Below, in pieces: positions 40,815 to 50,159 of a DNA stretch of 64,000 nt. Source of the DNA: Brucella anthropi_A. GTDB lineage: Bacteria > Pseudomonadota > Alphaproteobacteria > Rhizobiales > Rhizobiaceae. The notes under the pieces are model-generated. The model saw nothing but the letters and a program-made list of their open reading frames with translations. It was not told the origin of the DNA and ran no database searches. Where the stretch lies: positions 1 to 64,000 of the forward strand of contig NZ_LQBD01000038.1 of assembly GCF_046630315.1 (NCBI RefSeq), written 5' to 3'. Made by a program: the position numbers and the translations under genes. Numbering within the stretch: the first letter of the stretch is position 1; each line of letters starts with the position of its first letter.

Positions 40815-41141
40815 CTATTCGATGAGCGTTCGAGGAACCGGGAGTGGCAGGCGCACATCCATGCTTCTCGACTTGGCGAGGATGGAAACGTCTGTCGGGC
40901 GAAGCATCGCGACGAAGAGGAGACCGGATGCGGGTTCAAGGCCCATGTCCTGGCTGACGGTCGCCACCAGTGCCGAGGCGGGCACGAGCGCTTCGTTATG
41001 GCCAAGGTAGAATTCAACAGGATTGGAGAGGATTTTTTCATAGGCGGGGATATCGACAGCCGATGCTGGTGCGATCGATGTGAGGGCAAAAGCCGCCACA
41101 ATCGCGAACATGCTGCCGAAAAACAGACCCACTTTCCTCAT
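40815..41141 (-). CDS. Small exported protein inserted in the head operon
   Basis: 108 aa with a signal peptide (MRKVGLFFGSMFAIVAAFAL, cleavage likely after PASA) and a mature part without membrane segments or cysteines. Mu has no equivalent between capsid and gp35. It is flanked by GC-rich hairpins on both sides (41190-41212 and 40735-40791), as a cargo ('moron') gene would be. A periplasmic function such as superinfection exclusion is possible but not shown. Confidence 0.7.
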   Translation of the reverse strand: MRKVGLFFGSMFAIVAAFALTSIAPASAVDIPAYEKILSNPVEFYLGHNEALVPASALVATVSQDMGLEPASGLLFVAMLRPTDVSILAKSRSMDVRLPLPVPRTLIE

Positions 41142-41189
41142 GGTAAAACTCCGGGTTCAAGTGCAGTGACAGGGTTAGTCCGGTATGCG

Positions 41190-41212
41190 CCGCCCGCTGT
41201 CGGTGCGGGCGG
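41190..41212. terminator. GC-rich hairpin after the major head gene
   Basis: CCGCCCGC and GCGGGCGG pair perfectly across a 7-nt loop in the 89-bp gap downstream of the capsid gene. Weak T-run, so termination may be partial. Confidence 0.5.
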
Positions 41213-41230
41213 AACTCTTGTGACGCTGGA

Positions 41231-42124
41231 TCAGGCCAGCAGCGGGATAACGACCGGCTCGGCCGTGCCCTTCCATTCGTTGCTCTCACCGTTCGCGGCC
41301 AGCTCGTTGAGCAGCAGCTTGCGGGCGGCACCTTCCAGCGTGGACGGAACGAGCAACTTGCGCGGATTGATGGAGATCACTTCGCCGTTGCGTTTGCGGA
41401 TGGAAGTCATCGCGGCACGGGCAGCGGCGTAGTTCTCGGCACTCAACGGCAGCTTGGACTTGTAGATCAGCTGCCAGAGGCCATAACCAGCATTGCAGCG
41501 ACCATCGACGCCATAAACCGCCTTGCCGCCGAAGAAGACTGTATCGTCGGTCGCCTGATCCTTGCGGATGAGCTGGAAGCTCTTGCGGCTCTGGTAGATG
41601 ATCGGCTTGATGACCTGACTGTCATCGACCAGATACCAAGCCGGAGACGAACCGGCAGCGAAGTTGGAGACCGAAGTTTCCTTGCCGTCTTCATCGTAGC
41701 CGGGATGGTCAGTGTCGAAAAAGTTCTGTCCATCATAGCACTTGGTCGTTTCGCCGTTCTTCAGGAGCGGGAAAACCAGCTGATCTGGGAACTGTGCGGC
41801 ATTCTGGCCGAGCTGCGCCGCCATGGATGAGAGGAAGCCCAGCTGATCGTCTTCCACCTGGGAGATGCGAACGCCGATCGTGCCTTCAAATTCCTTGTTG
41901 CGGATCGTGTAGGTCTGCATCGACAGGTCATGAACGATACGGTCACCGATCCATTCACGAATCCCTGGCAGATCGTCCATACGCGGATATTCGTTTGCCG
42001 CCGTGGTCGACGGAACGGTCATGGCGACGGTCTGATAATGCGTCGTCGTGGAACCAAGCTGCGCGTTGAACGCTGTCGAAATGGCCGTATAGAGGCCGCG
42101 CATTGTGGATGGAGTTATATCCAT
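41231..42124 (-). CDS. Major head protein (Mu gpT)
   Basis: 297 aa from ATG 42124. MDITPSTMRGLYTAISTAFN and MDDLPGIREWIGDRIVHDL match Mu-type major head subunits. It follows the decoration protein by 13 bp and precedes the hairpin-flanked exported gene. Confidence 0.93.
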   Translation of the reverse strand: MDITPSTMRGLYTAISTAFNAQLGSTTTHYQTVAMTVPSTTAANEYPRMDDLPGIREWIGDRIVHDLSMQTYTIRNKEFEGTIGVRISQVEDDQLGFLSSMAAQLGQNAAQFPDQLVFPLLKNGETTKCYDGQNFFDTDHPGYDEDGKETSVSNFAAGSSPAWYLVDDSQVIKPIIYQSRKSFQLIRKDQATDDTVFFGGKAVYGVDGRCNAGYGLWQLIYKSKLPLSAENYAAARAAMTSIRKRNGEVISINPRKLLVPSTLEGAARKLLLNELAANGESNEWKGTAEPVVIPLLA

Positions 42125-42137
42125 GGGTCGTTTTTCC

Positions 42138-42530
42138 TTATGCGCCGACAGAAACCCACGTGCGGCCGTCACCGAGACCGGCAATGGTGCCGACCTTCAG
42201 CTTGCCGCCCGTAGCGTCGAGCGTGAGAGTTGCATCATCGGTGGCGTAGACCGGCTTGCCGATGTCGGCGAAAGCGGCCTCAAATTCGAAGCCGCGCGTG
42301 TCGCGGATCGCAGTAACGCTCAGATCGCCGTCAGCGCCGTCGCGGTTGTCGATGTGAAATTCTGCCAGCCCAACGATCGCAACAGCATCGGCATGGGCTG
42401 CGGGAACTGCCAGACCGGCAGCGGTGACGGCGACGATAGCCCGTCCGAAAAAGCGGATGCCCGCCTTGACCGGATAGCCGAACCGGGTACCGTCGCGGCT
42501 CGGGATTTCGAGATCGCGAGTAGCGGCCAT
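42138..42530 (-). CDS. Capsid cement/decoration protein (DUF2190)
   Basis: 130 aa; RDGTRFGYPVKAGIRFFGRA followed by an Ala-rich beta sequence (HADAVAIVGLAEFHIDN) matches DUF2190 decoration proteins. It shares one base with the protease gene. Confidence 0.8.
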   Translation of the reverse strand: MAATRDLEIPSRDGTRFGYPVKAGIRFFGRAIVAVTAAGLAVPAAHADAVAIVGLAEFHIDNRDGADGDLSVTAIRDTRGFEFEAAFADIGKPVYATDDATLTLDATGGKLKVGTIAGLGDGRTWVSVGA

Positions 42531-43564
42531 CAGAACAACTCCTTGTGAGACTTCTTGGTCTTTGCGAACTCGGCGGGATCAATGCCCATCAGTTCGCAAA
42601 TCTGCTGATCTTCGGGAGACAGCGCGGGATCGCCACTTTCCTGCGGTTTGTAATTGCGAAGCGTGGCCGAATGCAGCGACGGGAGAAGCTTGATCTCGTC
42701 CTCGACTTCCTGCGCATTCTTCATGTGACGGCTGATGAAATGCTCGCGGAGCGCCGGGACCACTTTGCCATCTTCGACAGCGCGATTGACAACCGCCTCC
42801 GCCTTGTCGCGTGCTGCACCATTAGTCAGGGTGGTGACCTTCGATTGAAGCTCCGTGACCGTCTTGCGCAACTCAACTTTCTCGGCATCGTCGCCCGACT
42901 GGCGGGACTGAAGCGAGGTGACGATCTGGTCGCCGGAGGCATCAATATTGACACCGGCAGTTTCCACGACCTTCGCAAGCGTTGCCGAATGCAAGGTCTT
43001 TTCCGTGACGGCGGCGAGGATCGCAGCCGCGTCGGCGTCTTCTGGAAGGCCAAGAGCCTTCCGCAGTTCTTCTTCCATGTCCGGTTCTCCGGTTAGGTTG
43101 GCTGTATGGAGGGAATTGAGCTTGAGGTTCGGATCGTTGGTGAGCGAGGCCCGGCCGATCTCAAGGACACGGTGCGGCTTGCCTTCGGTCACGAAGAGCG
43201 CTGGCGACAGGTAGCCATATTCGCGGCCGCTGACGGCCGCATTGCCGCGAGCGTTCCATTCAACCTTGCCCCAGATGCCATCTTCACGGGCTTCCATGTC
43301 CACGATCCAGCCAAGTGCCGGGCTTTCAAAACCCTGCGTTCCAAGCTTGTCTGTGGAATGATTGATGTCGATCGGAAGCTTGCGGCCAGTATTGCGGAAC
43401 TGCGCAACGATCTGCTGGAGATCACCGGCAACGTAAGGACCGCGACCGTCTGCCCCGCTGAACGTGCCAGCGGGCATGAGGTGTACCCATTCCGGCACAG
43501 CGGTCACCGTCACGTCATCGACGGCCGGAAGATTCATCATAAGGGAGGTCAGACGCTTTTTCAT
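42530..43564 (-). CDS. Capsid maturation protease/scaffold (Mu gpI)
   Basis: 344 aa. The protease domain has HLMPAGTFSGADGRGPYVAG, PIDINHSTDKLG and a later YGYLSPALFV, as in Mu gpI; the second half is a helical coiled scaffold (LRKTVTELQSKVTTLTNG). It also encodes the scaffold (Z-like) as the C-terminal part. Confidence 0.85.
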   Translation of the reverse strand: MKKRLTSLMMNLPAVDDVTVTAVPEWVHLMPAGTFSGADGRGPYVAGDLQQIVAQFRNTGRKLPIDINHSTDKLGTQGFESPALGWIVDMEAREDGIWGKVEWNARGNAAVSGREYGYLSPALFVTEGKPHRVLEIGRASLTNDPNLKLNSLHTANLTGEPDMEEELRKALGLPEDADAAAILAAVTEKTLHSATLAKVVETAGVNIDASGDQIVTSLQSRQSGDDAEKVELRKTVTELQSKVTTLTNGAARDKAEAVVNRAVEDGKVVPALREHFISRHMKNAQEVEDEIKLLPSLHSATLRNYKPQESGDPALSPEDQQICELMGIDPAEFAKTKKSHKELF

Positions 43565-43600
43565 GGACGTGAGAAAACCACGTCCAGCAAAAGCTTATCA

Positions 43601-43618
43601 TGCCCGCGACGGCGGGCA
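43601..43618. repeat. TGCCCGC/GCGGGCA hairpin between gpG-like and protease genes
   Basis: 7-bp perfect stem with 4-nt loop. It is similar in sequence to the 30759-30780 hairpin and also occupies a gap in the late operon. Confidence 0.5.
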
Positions 43619-43632
43619 CCCATTAAGAGGCG

Positions 43633-44130
43633 TTAAATACGGCGTTGAAGTGCGCTGAAAACGGTCTCGGAAATCATGACCTGGTCATCGTCGGAAATAC
43701 CGAGATAAGGACGCGCCGGTATCGTAACCGACTTTGCCAGCACAATGCCAGATGCCAGACGAAAAACAAGATGTGAAGCACTTTTCGGCTTGATGGTCGC
43801 GCCGAGCTGGTGAACGGCGGCATAGTCCGCGTTGGTTCCGACCGTCACCTGGTCACGGCCTGCACGATGATTGATGCTGTCGCGAAGACGGCCGCTTTCC
43901 GTCAGAATACGGCTATTGCGCTTGGTTTTCTTGTATTCCGGATTGAGCTTCTCCCACGCAACGCCATCTGGCGACTTCTGCGAAACGAACCGACGGTGTG
44001 TCGAGCCAACCAAACTGGAGCCGATTGCGCTCATGATTGGCGTTGTGTCGCCCATCACGGTAATCAGCCTGGTGAAAGCCTGTTGGACGGCCTTGTCAGA
44101 AATCTCGACTTCAAGAGAAACGCCGGTCAT
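43633..44130 (-). CDS. Phage virion morphogenesis protein (Mu gpG, tail completion)
   Basis: 165 aa with STHRRFVSQKSPDGVAWEKL, the gpS/gpG signature, and TIPARPYLGISDDD at the C-terminus. Tail completion factor. It shares 4 nt with the MuF gene. Confidence 0.85.
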   Translation of the reverse strand: MTGVSLEVEISDKAVQQAFTRLITVMGDTTPIMSAIGSSLVGSTHRRFVSQKSPDGVAWEKLNPEYKKTKRNSRILTESGRLRDSINHRAGRDQVTVGTNADYAAVHQLGATIKPKSASHLVFRLASGIVLAKSVTIPARPYLGISDDDQVMISETVFSALQRRI

Positions 44131-44819
44131 TCCGCAGCACCATCAAGCCAGCTCATACCGGGATTATATTCAAACCCCGGATCGACGCCCTGGGGAACGC
44201 GAACCGTGCGCCCGCCGACTTCCTCTGCACGGAATACGAGATCGGGTGAATGATCGGGAGCGGACTTTCCCTGACGGCGCAGGCCGCCATCAGAAACCGG
44301 CGTTACGAAACAACCGCAGCGCCAGCCGTTCGGTGGATAGTTGGTGCGCCAGAATGTGTCGTCGGCACGAAGCACCATGCCGTCCCAGGACAAATGCTCT
44401 TTGCGGGGATGAAGCGAACCGGAATGGTTATATTGCCAGTAGGGAAACGCTTCGAGCGTTTCAGGTTCGGTGAGCTTGGCATAGCGACCGGCTGCATAGG
44501 CCGTGCGCAGATTGGTATCGAAGATGATGCGGGTGCGCCAGTTCCGTTTGCCGCGATAGTCCCAACCATGCTTTTCGACGATTGCGTCGAATGACTGGCG
44601 GAACTCCTCGATTGTGGTGCCTTCTTCAAGCGCTCGTTGGATCTCGCGTCGGAAGTCATCGAGCAGCGCATCCGTGGCAGCTCCGGCAACCATGAAAGCT
44701 CTCGAATGAGCAGCAGCATAAACATCGGTCCAGACTTGCGTCTTGACGTTGGCCTTGCCGGATAAGAAGCGGATCGCTTCATCAAAGGGCAGATCGAGCG
44801 CCGATATCGTATCTGTCAT
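44127..44819 (-). CDS. MuF-type minor head protein (Mu gp30)
   Basis: 230 aa from ATG 44819 (GGGAG 8 nt upstream); ATG 44855 is an alternative. LDLPFDEAIRFLSGK start, HPRKEHLSWDGMVLRADD and a CGCFVTPVSD ending match the MuF head-morphogenesis fold. It is thought to sit at the portal and be ejected with DNA. Confidence 0.83.
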   Translation of the reverse strand: MTDTISALDLPFDEAIRFLSGKANVKTQVWTDVYAAAHSRAFMVAGAATDALLDDFRREIQRALEEGTTIEEFRQSFDAIVEKHGWDYRGKRNWRTRIIFDTNLRTAYAAGRYAKLTEPETLEAFPYWQYNHSGSLHPRKEHLSWDGMVLRADDTFWRTNYPPNGWRCGCFVTPVSDGGLRRQGKSAPDHSPDLVFRAEEVGGRTVRVPQGVDPGFEYNPGMSWLDGAAE

Positions 44820-44932
44820 CGTGGAAGCTCCCGAACCATCAAATTTGAAGGCCATTTGAAGGCCATAGACGCGCATTCCCGATTTTTTGCGGGATCGCTT
44901 CACAAAGGAAGCTAGTGCGCGTCTGTGGCGGT

Positions 44933-46513
44933 TTATTTGCGTCCGGCAATGTCATCGATCAAAGCGGCCTGTCCGGCGAGATGCGCCAAAGCCATTCCGC
45001 GTGCCATGGCTTGTGACAGCTCATCCGGTGAAAGTTTCATCCGGGCAAGCCGGTCGGCCGCGTCGGCAATCGTTTCCGCCGACATCAGCACCGTGCGGAT
45101 TTCTTCGGCAAGGCCCGCAAGCGCCCCGGCCGCATCGTCCTGAAGCCGGTCAGTCAGCTTCCCGACAATGTCTTCAGTAGGCGATTGCTTTTCGCGGGCA
45201 TGTAGCATCTTGCGAACCGAATTGAGTTCAGGCGCGCGCCCTTCCGATTCAAACAGGCGATCCATGATGGAAGGCTGGCGCCCGCCGATAACTTCTTCTC
45301 CTTCAACGGGAGCCGGAGCGCCGAGGCGTTCGCGGATATAGGATGCGCCAACCGTGAGACCATGTTTGGCGAACTTGTCGAAGGCTTCGGCAAACTCCTT
45401 CAACATCACTTCGTCCGGACGCCCGATACGCACGATCGGATAATGATCCTGCGGGCCGAAGTTCATGGAGATCAGGTTTGGAATAAGCTGGCGAATGATG
45501 GTCGCGGTGATCATCATTGCATCGGCGCGCTCGATATCCTCCTGGACGAGGCGATGCTCGCGAGCAACCGCATGTCCCCCGCCGACAGCGTCGGTCGTGG
45601 TCGTCTGACCAAGAACGGCTTTCGACACCTGCCGGTCCATCCAGTCGGCCCGACGTTCGTAAAGGTCGATTGAAGTGCCTTTCGCGGCCACTTCCTGAAA
45701 CTCGATTTTCATGCTGTCGGGCATGATCGCAGCCATATCGCCAGCGATCTGCGTCACTGCGCGCCACAGGACATCCTTGTCCTCTTCCTTGGCGTCACCT
45801 TCGTAGCGGCCGATACGGATCGGCATGCCGAAATTCTGGACGAAGATCGCCCAGTCCTTGAGTGTGAAGCTTTTGTACATCCACGCCCAGGATGCCACGC
45901 GGGCAATACCGGAACGGATTGTCAGGCCAGACTTCGACGGATGTCGATGGATGATAAACTTGTGAGCCGGTAACGGTTCTTCTGCCGGATCATCGCGAAG
46001 CACAACAGTTTCACCGTCTGCGCGGGCAAATGTAAACCAACGCTGCGGCCGGTATGTAATCTCGCGCGGCTCCCACCGGCTAAGCCGGGTTTGCCAATCG
46101 ATCTCCATAACGGAGAATCCCTTGCCGATCGCGTCGAGCATATCGAAGAGACATGCCCGCAGCACGTCATCGTTGATCCACGACTGGACGAACTCGGCGT
46201 GCTTCTTGTGATCGGCCGCGTCACTGGCAGGCTTCACTGTAATCGGGAGCTGCGCCACGGAACGCTTGCGGGTCGACATCACCCCGAAATAATGAAGGTC
46301 GCGCTCCTCGATGTCCTCTGCAAGCTCCAGATAGGAGAGCGGATCACCTTCAGCAGCTGCGCGATGAATGGCGGAAAGACGACGCGGGTTAAGCCCCTCG
46401 GCCGGATGACCTGAAATGACGGGACGAACGCCGCCGGTTGTCGGCCCCGCATAGGGTCTGGTGATTTCCTGCCGCTTCAGCGGATTGCCATACTGATCGA
46501 CCAACTGTGCCAT
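44933..46513 (-). CDS. Portal protein (DUF935, Mu gp29)
   Basis: 526 aa; QLVDQYGNPLKRQEITRPYA, YLELAEDIEERDLHYFGVMS and VAREHRLVQEDIERADAMMI are characteristic of the DUF935 portal. It forms the dodecameric packaging channel with the terminase encoded directly upstream, whose stop it overlaps. Confidence 0.92.
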   Translation of the reverse strand: MAQLVDQYGNPLKRQEITRPYAGPTTGGVRPVISGHPAEGLNPRRLSAIHRAAAEGDPLSYLELAEDIEERDLHYFGVMSTRKRSVAQLPITVKPASDAADHKKHAEFVQSWINDDVLRACLFDMLDAIGKGFSVMEIDWQTRLSRWEPREITYRPQRWFTFARADGETVVLRDDPAEEPLPAHKFIIHRHPSKSGLTIRSGIARVASWAWMYKSFTLKDWAIFVQNFGMPIRIGRYEGDAKEEDKDVLWRAVTQIAGDMAAIMPDSMKIEFQEVAAKGTSIDLYERRADWMDRQVSKAVLGQTTTTDAVGGGHAVAREHRLVQEDIERADAMMITATIIRQLIPNLISMNFGPQDHYPIVRIGRPDEVMLKEFAEAFDKFAKHGLTVGASYIRERLGAPAPVEGEEVIGGRQPSIMDRLFESEGRAPELNSVRKMLHAREKQSPTEDIVGKLTDRLQDDAAGALAGLAEEIRTVLMSAETIADAADRLARMKLSPDELSQAMARGMALAHLAGQAALIDDIAGRK

Positions 46514-47856
46514 TAGAGCGAACCTCTCAATTCTGGATTAATCGAACGCTCGCGATCATCGGATCGGCTGCGACCATCGGACGGCACGTTGCGACGTGTT
46601 TCATACCCGTATTCCATATGCGGCGTACTGGCGGCATGTATGCCAAGGAACGCAGCCCACGTACGGTCGGCGTGATCATCGTCTCGCTCGGCAACGAATC
46701 GCGGCGCGCCGGTCGGAGAAGTGACCTTGCGCAGTTTGTGCAGGTCGGACCGAAGCGGAACATTGCCCATCGGTATGCGAACGGTGCGGTCCTCGAAACG
46801 TTCCTTGCCGCCATTCGCCATGATCAGCTTGCTGCCGGTGCTAAACAGGACGCCTTCAACACGACGACCGTAGCGGCGCTGTGCGTCCTCGACGACTTTT
46901 TCGCCCATGCCGGTCTGGTCGATGCAGGCCCGCGCCACACGATAACGCATCATCACGTCATCAAAGGCAGCATCCATGTCGGCAAAGGTGGCGCGCTTCT
47001 GCTCGATGATCTCACGACACCACAGAACGTCGCCGATCTCTTCCCATACCCAGATCACATGAAGGTCATTGCGTCGGCCAATATCGCGCCCGACATAACA
47101 GGCGTTGCCCTGATATCCTTCCGGGCTTCCTGCATCGTCATCTTCGACCGACGAGATCAGTTCGTACGATAGCCAGGCGCTCGCCTCATCGAGATACTGC
47201 AGTTCATATTCCTGCGCCCAGGCATCTTCGTCGGCAATACCGGCGCGGAGTTCCTCGATGTTGCGAGGCAAGCCGTCCCTGACCGCCTGATAGATATCGA
47301 CAACATGCCGTGACCAGGTATCGTCGTTGGCGGTGTCCAGTTCGAAGAATTTCCCGCTCTTGCCATTCGGTGTCGATGTGACGCGCAGCTTCCAGTTTGC
47401 CGAGATTACTGGAAAGAGCGCCTTCCAGATCGCATTACTATCTTTGTGGAATGCGAACTCATCGAGAAATACGTTGGCAGAAAAGCCGCGTGCCGTATCG
47501 GGATTTGCCGGAAGAGCTGTAATACGGGTGCCGTGCGGTAATGTCACTTCCAGCGCCTTGTAGCTGCCGGTGTCGCCCTGCCAATCAAACTCGCTGGCGT
47601 CAAATGCCATGCCGTAAGCCTTGGCGTGAGGATATATTCCTTCCAACATGGCTTCGCGGGCTTGACGTTCACCACGGCTCAATATCACCCACCGTGTACG
47701 CTGGCTCTTTACGGCATGCTCAAAACTGTCATCAACACATTCCAGTGTCGTGGTGAACGTCTTGCCGGTTTGTCGGGCAAATTTGCCGATCTTGAAACGG
47801 CTTTTGTCCGTGAGCCAGCGGCGCTGATAGCCGTAAAGCAAAGGCTGTGTCATCAT
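46513..47856 (-). CDS. Large terminase subunit (Mu gp28)
   Basis: 447 aa. An ATPase domain with FARQTGKT (residues 26-33) and FLDEFAF (Walker B), then a nuclease domain beginning at GRDIGRRNDLHVIWVWE. It packages DNA by cutting from inserted copies into host sequence, as Mu does. Overlaps the portal and the DUF3486 genes by 1-4 nt. Confidence 0.93.
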   Translation of the reverse strand: MMTQPLLYGYQRRWLTDKSRFKIGKFARQTGKTFTTTLECVDDSFEHAVKSQRTRWVILSRGERQAREAMLEGIYPHAKAYGMAFDASEFDWQGDTGSYKALEVTLPHGTRITALPANPDTARGFSANVFLDEFAFHKDSNAIWKALFPVISANWKLRVTSTPNGKSGKFFELDTANDDTWSRHVVDIYQAVRDGLPRNIEELRAGIADEDAWAQEYELQYLDEASAWLSYELISSVEDDDAGSPEGYQGNACYVGRDIGRRNDLHVIWVWEEIGDVLWCREIIEQKRATFADMDAAFDDVMMRYRVARACIDQTGMGEKVVEDAQRRYGRRVEGVLFSTGSKLIMANGGKERFEDRTVRIPMGNVPLRSDLHKLRKVTSPTGAPRFVAERDDDHADRTWAAFLGIHAASTPHMEYGYETRRNVPSDGRSRSDDRERSINPELRGSL

Positions 47857-48428
47857 GATGTCCCATAAGCTTCACGGATCATGCGCAGGATTTCTTCGCC
47901 ATCCACCTTGCGGCCTGCTTTCTCGACAGCGTCGGTCGCGTCACCAACCGCTTTCGCCAGCTTGGCACTGGCTTCCTGTTCGGCCTTGCGGCGATGCTCG
48001 GCAGAATGGCGCTGCGCAACCACGGTTTCCTTATAGGCACGTGCCAGTTCCATGGCGTTTTTGGAATTGAGGCCGTCGCCGTCAAGCAGCTCATCGATGA
48101 GCGTTTTGAGGAACTCGCCGAGAACGATATCGGACTTGCTGATTTCTTCAGGCGTGAGCTTCTCTGCGATGCCAGCATAGATGTAGCGGCGCTCTTCCAG
48201 TTGAGAGGCACGACGGGACAAGCGCATGGCTTTACGATTGAAAGCCGACTTCGATATCGGTCCAATGCCCTTGACTTCCAGACGGTCATTCAGCTCAAAA
48301 AGAATATCCGCCTGACTGCGGCGGCGTTCATTGAGCTGACTGATTGCCCAGACAACATCGTCCTGAGCGTCTTCCGGTAGTAACTCCAGACTGTCGAGCC
48401 TGGAACGGCCACGCCTATCCTCTGTCAT
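47853..48428 (-). CDS. DUF3486 small terminase-like protein (Mu gp27)
   Basis: 191 aa; RGRSRLDSLELLPEDAQDDV at the start and a basic recognition helix region (KSAFNRKAMRLSRRASQLEE). Mu gp27-like proteins recognise pac and act with gp28. Confidence 0.85.
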   Translation of the reverse strand: MTEDRRGRSRLDSLELLPEDAQDDVVWAISQLNERRRSQADILFELNDRLEVKGIGPISKSAFNRKAMRLSRRASQLEERRYIYAGIAEKLTPEEISKSDIVLGEFLKTLIDELLDGDGLNSKNAMELARAYKETVVAQRHSAEHRRKAEQEASAKLAKAVGDATDAVEKAGRKVDGEEILRMIREAYGTS

Positions 48429-48434
48429 GGCTCA

Positions 48435-48740
48435 TCACTCCACGTCGCCCGGTCGCTGGATGCCTTCGAGGACGAGACGGCGCTCGACATGATCGCGGCC
48501 TGTCCTGGTCAATGTGGCGATGAGGGCTGTGCCTGCGGCACTGATGCGTACAGCGCCAGCTTCGGTTTCAAGCCAGCGCATCTGATTGCGCAGATATTCG
48601 CGGGTGCGTTTGTAGCCGAAAACCTCCAGCTCGCGTTCAAGCAGGCTGTCGTTCAGACTGGCATTCGTCTCCATCGCGAGCGCCTTCAGGATGATGAGGC
48701 GTACATTCTGATCGACAAAATCCTTGTAACCCGCCGTCAT
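48435..48740 (-). CDS. VpaChn25_0724-type winged-helix protein (Mu gp26)
   Basis: 101 aa with VRLIILKALAMETNASLND, RNQMRWLETEAGAVRI and GRDHVERRLVLEGIQRPG, a small winged-helix-like family in Mu-like phages. Probably part of packaging or late regulation. Confidence 0.75.
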   Translation of the reverse strand: MTAGYKDFVDQNVRLIILKALAMETNASLNDSLLERELEVFGYKRTREYLRNQMRWLETEAGAVRISAAGTALIATLTRTGRDHVERRLVLEGIQRPGDVE

Positions 48741-48742
48741 TC

Positions 48743-49060
48743 CTAACGTCCTTTCTGCATCAAAAATTCTTCAACACGGCGCGTCGTTCGTTCGGTCGCC
48801 TCCGACGACTTTGCCATTATGCCCATCTGGCCCTTGATCTCGGTGATCGCGAGCTGGAGCTGATGGACGGTTTCAGTGTTCGGCATGTGTGACAGATCAT
48901 TCTCGACCTTCGACAGTCGGTGCTCGTGATCCGAAACCTTGGCCGATATCTCTTTCGCGCCCTTGCCGATGTAGCCGCTGACCACGCCGAGGAAGGCCGC
49001 AGCCGCCAGCAAGAAATTGATAAGCTGCCCAATCTGGGCGAGTGAGATATTCTCCAGCAT
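48743..49060 (-). CDS. DUF2730 membrane-associated protein (Mu gp25)
   Basis: 105 aa with one N-terminal TM (LINFLLAAAAFLGVVSGYI) and a coiled helix. DUF2730 sits between lysis and packaging genes in Mu-like phages. Function unknown. Confidence 0.75.
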   Translation of the reverse strand: MLENISLAQIGQLINFLLAAAAFLGVVSGYIGKGAKEISAKVSDHEHRLSKVENDLSHMPNTETVHQLQLAITEIKGQMGIMAKSSEATERTTRRVEEFLMQKGR

Positions 49061-49287
49061 TAACGACGCCCCCTGGACTGCTCGCGTTCAAGTTTGCTCT
49101 GACAGTCCACACACCGGCGCGCCGATGGCAGGGCTGCAAGCCGCTCCGGCTCAATCTCTTCGCCGCAGCGGACGCAGATGTCCGATCCGTCTCCAATCAA
49201 CGCAGCCGACGCGGCAGCGATTCCCGCGTCCCGCTCTTGCTCGGCGCGCAGATCGGCCAGTTCATGTGCCTTGTTGCCCGCTTCCAT
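49060..49287 (-). CDS. TraR/DksA-like zinc finger protein
   Basis: 75 aa from ATG 49287. CVRCGEEIEPERLAALPSA followed by RRCVDCQ gives the TraR/DksA four-cysteine zinc finger, without a long coiled coil. Such short phage forms may bind in the RNA polymerase secondary channel and alter host transcription. Confidence 0.8.
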   Translation of the reverse strand: MEAGNKAHELADLRAEQERDAGIAAASAALIGDGSDICVRCGEEIEPERLAALPSARRCVDCQSKLEREQSRGRR

Positions 49288-49589
49288 CACTTCGGCCGCT
49301 CCGCTGGCACCGGCACCGCGTCGATGGCGGCGATGGCTGCACCGCGCCGTTGTTCGCAGGCGGCAAGCGCGGCGCGATCCTTGCCCCAAAGCGGCGTCAG
49401 CTCTTTCGCCGACAGCGCGCGATTAGGCAGAGTGACAGGCGGGTCGCATGGCTTGCGCGCTTCAGACGGCACTTGGCCCCTTACGAACTCAGTACGGAGG
49501 ATTGGCTTTCCCTCCGAGGAACTGGTTGTTGAGCAGCCGTGAGCGATCGACATCGATGCCACTGCCAGGAGTGTCAGAAAGTGCCGCAT
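49287..49589 (-). CDS. Outer-membrane spanin lipoprotein (Rz1-like)
   Basis: 100 aa from ATG 49589. Signal peptide ending in the lipobox IAHGC, then a Pro/Ser/Ala-rich stretch. It starts within the Rz-like gene (overlap about 101 nt), the typical arrangement of an embedded or overlapping o-spanin. Confidence 0.75.
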   Translation of the reverse strand: MRHFLTLLAVASMSIAHGCSTTSSSEGKPILRTEFVRGQVPSEARKPCDPPVTLPNRALSAKELTPLWGKDRAALAACEQRRGAAIAAIDAVPVPAERPK

Positions 49590-49896
49590 TGGCATCCTCC
49601 AGTTCTAAGACCTTGTTGTTGAGGCGGTTGATTTCGGCTTGCGCTTTTTCCTGCACGGCCTGGGAGGCTTTCATCTGCTCGATGATGTTCTTTGCGGCGG
49701 CTTCATTGGCCTCGGCGATCTGTCGAGACCAATCCGCATCACGGGCTTTCTCGGCGGTTGCAACCGCATCGGTGATCGTATCGCGGAGCGCACGAGCAGC
49801 ACCGAAAGCCAAGGTCGCCGCCGCCAGCAGTATGATGGCGGCAACAACAATCTGGGAGGTCCACTTGGCGAACCATGCCGAGAACCATGCAATCAT
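49489..49896 (-). CDS. Inner-membrane spanin (Rz-like)
   Basis: 135 aa from ATG 49896. One TM (IVVAAIILLAAATLAFGAA) is followed by a long coiled periplasmic part (KAQAEINRLNNKVLELED). With the Rz1-like lipoprotein it would fuse inner and outer membranes in the last step of lysis. Confidence 0.75.
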   Translation of the reverse strand: MIAWFSAWFAKWTSQIVVAAIILLAAATLAFGAARALRDTITDAVATAEKARDADWSRQIAEANEAAAKNIIEQMKASQAVQEKAQAEINRLNNKVLELEDANAALSDTPGSGIDVDRSRLLNNQFLGGKANPPY

Positions 49897-50159
49897 GGCC
49901 TGTCCTCCCGTCGATCGGTGAATAGCGTTTTTGCCTGCGCCCAATAATCGACAGACCCGAAACCACGATGGACGCCGAGAACGCCGACGATCAGGGCGAC
50001 CATGGAAGGAACGACAATGGGGGCGATGGCGACGGCTTGTTCGGAGCCGACAGATGCAGCGCCAACAAGAATGACGATGACGGCCCAGGCTAGGTAGAAA
50101 CTGCCCCAGAGGTAGCGACGGCTGGAGGTATAGCCCGGCTCCTTGATCTGTTCGCTCAT
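49893..50159 (-). CDS. Holin-like two-TM protein
   Basis: 88 aa with two TM stretches (YLAWAVIVILVGAAS and VVPSMVALIVGVLGV) between charged ends. Directly after the endolysin gene (overlap 4 nt) and before the spanins, so a holin is the best guess. Confidence 0.6.
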   Translation of the reverse strand: MSEQIKEPGYTSSRRYLWGSFYLAWAVIVILVGAASVGSEQAVAIAPIVVPSMVALIVGVLGVHRGFGSVDYWAQAKTLFTDRREDRP

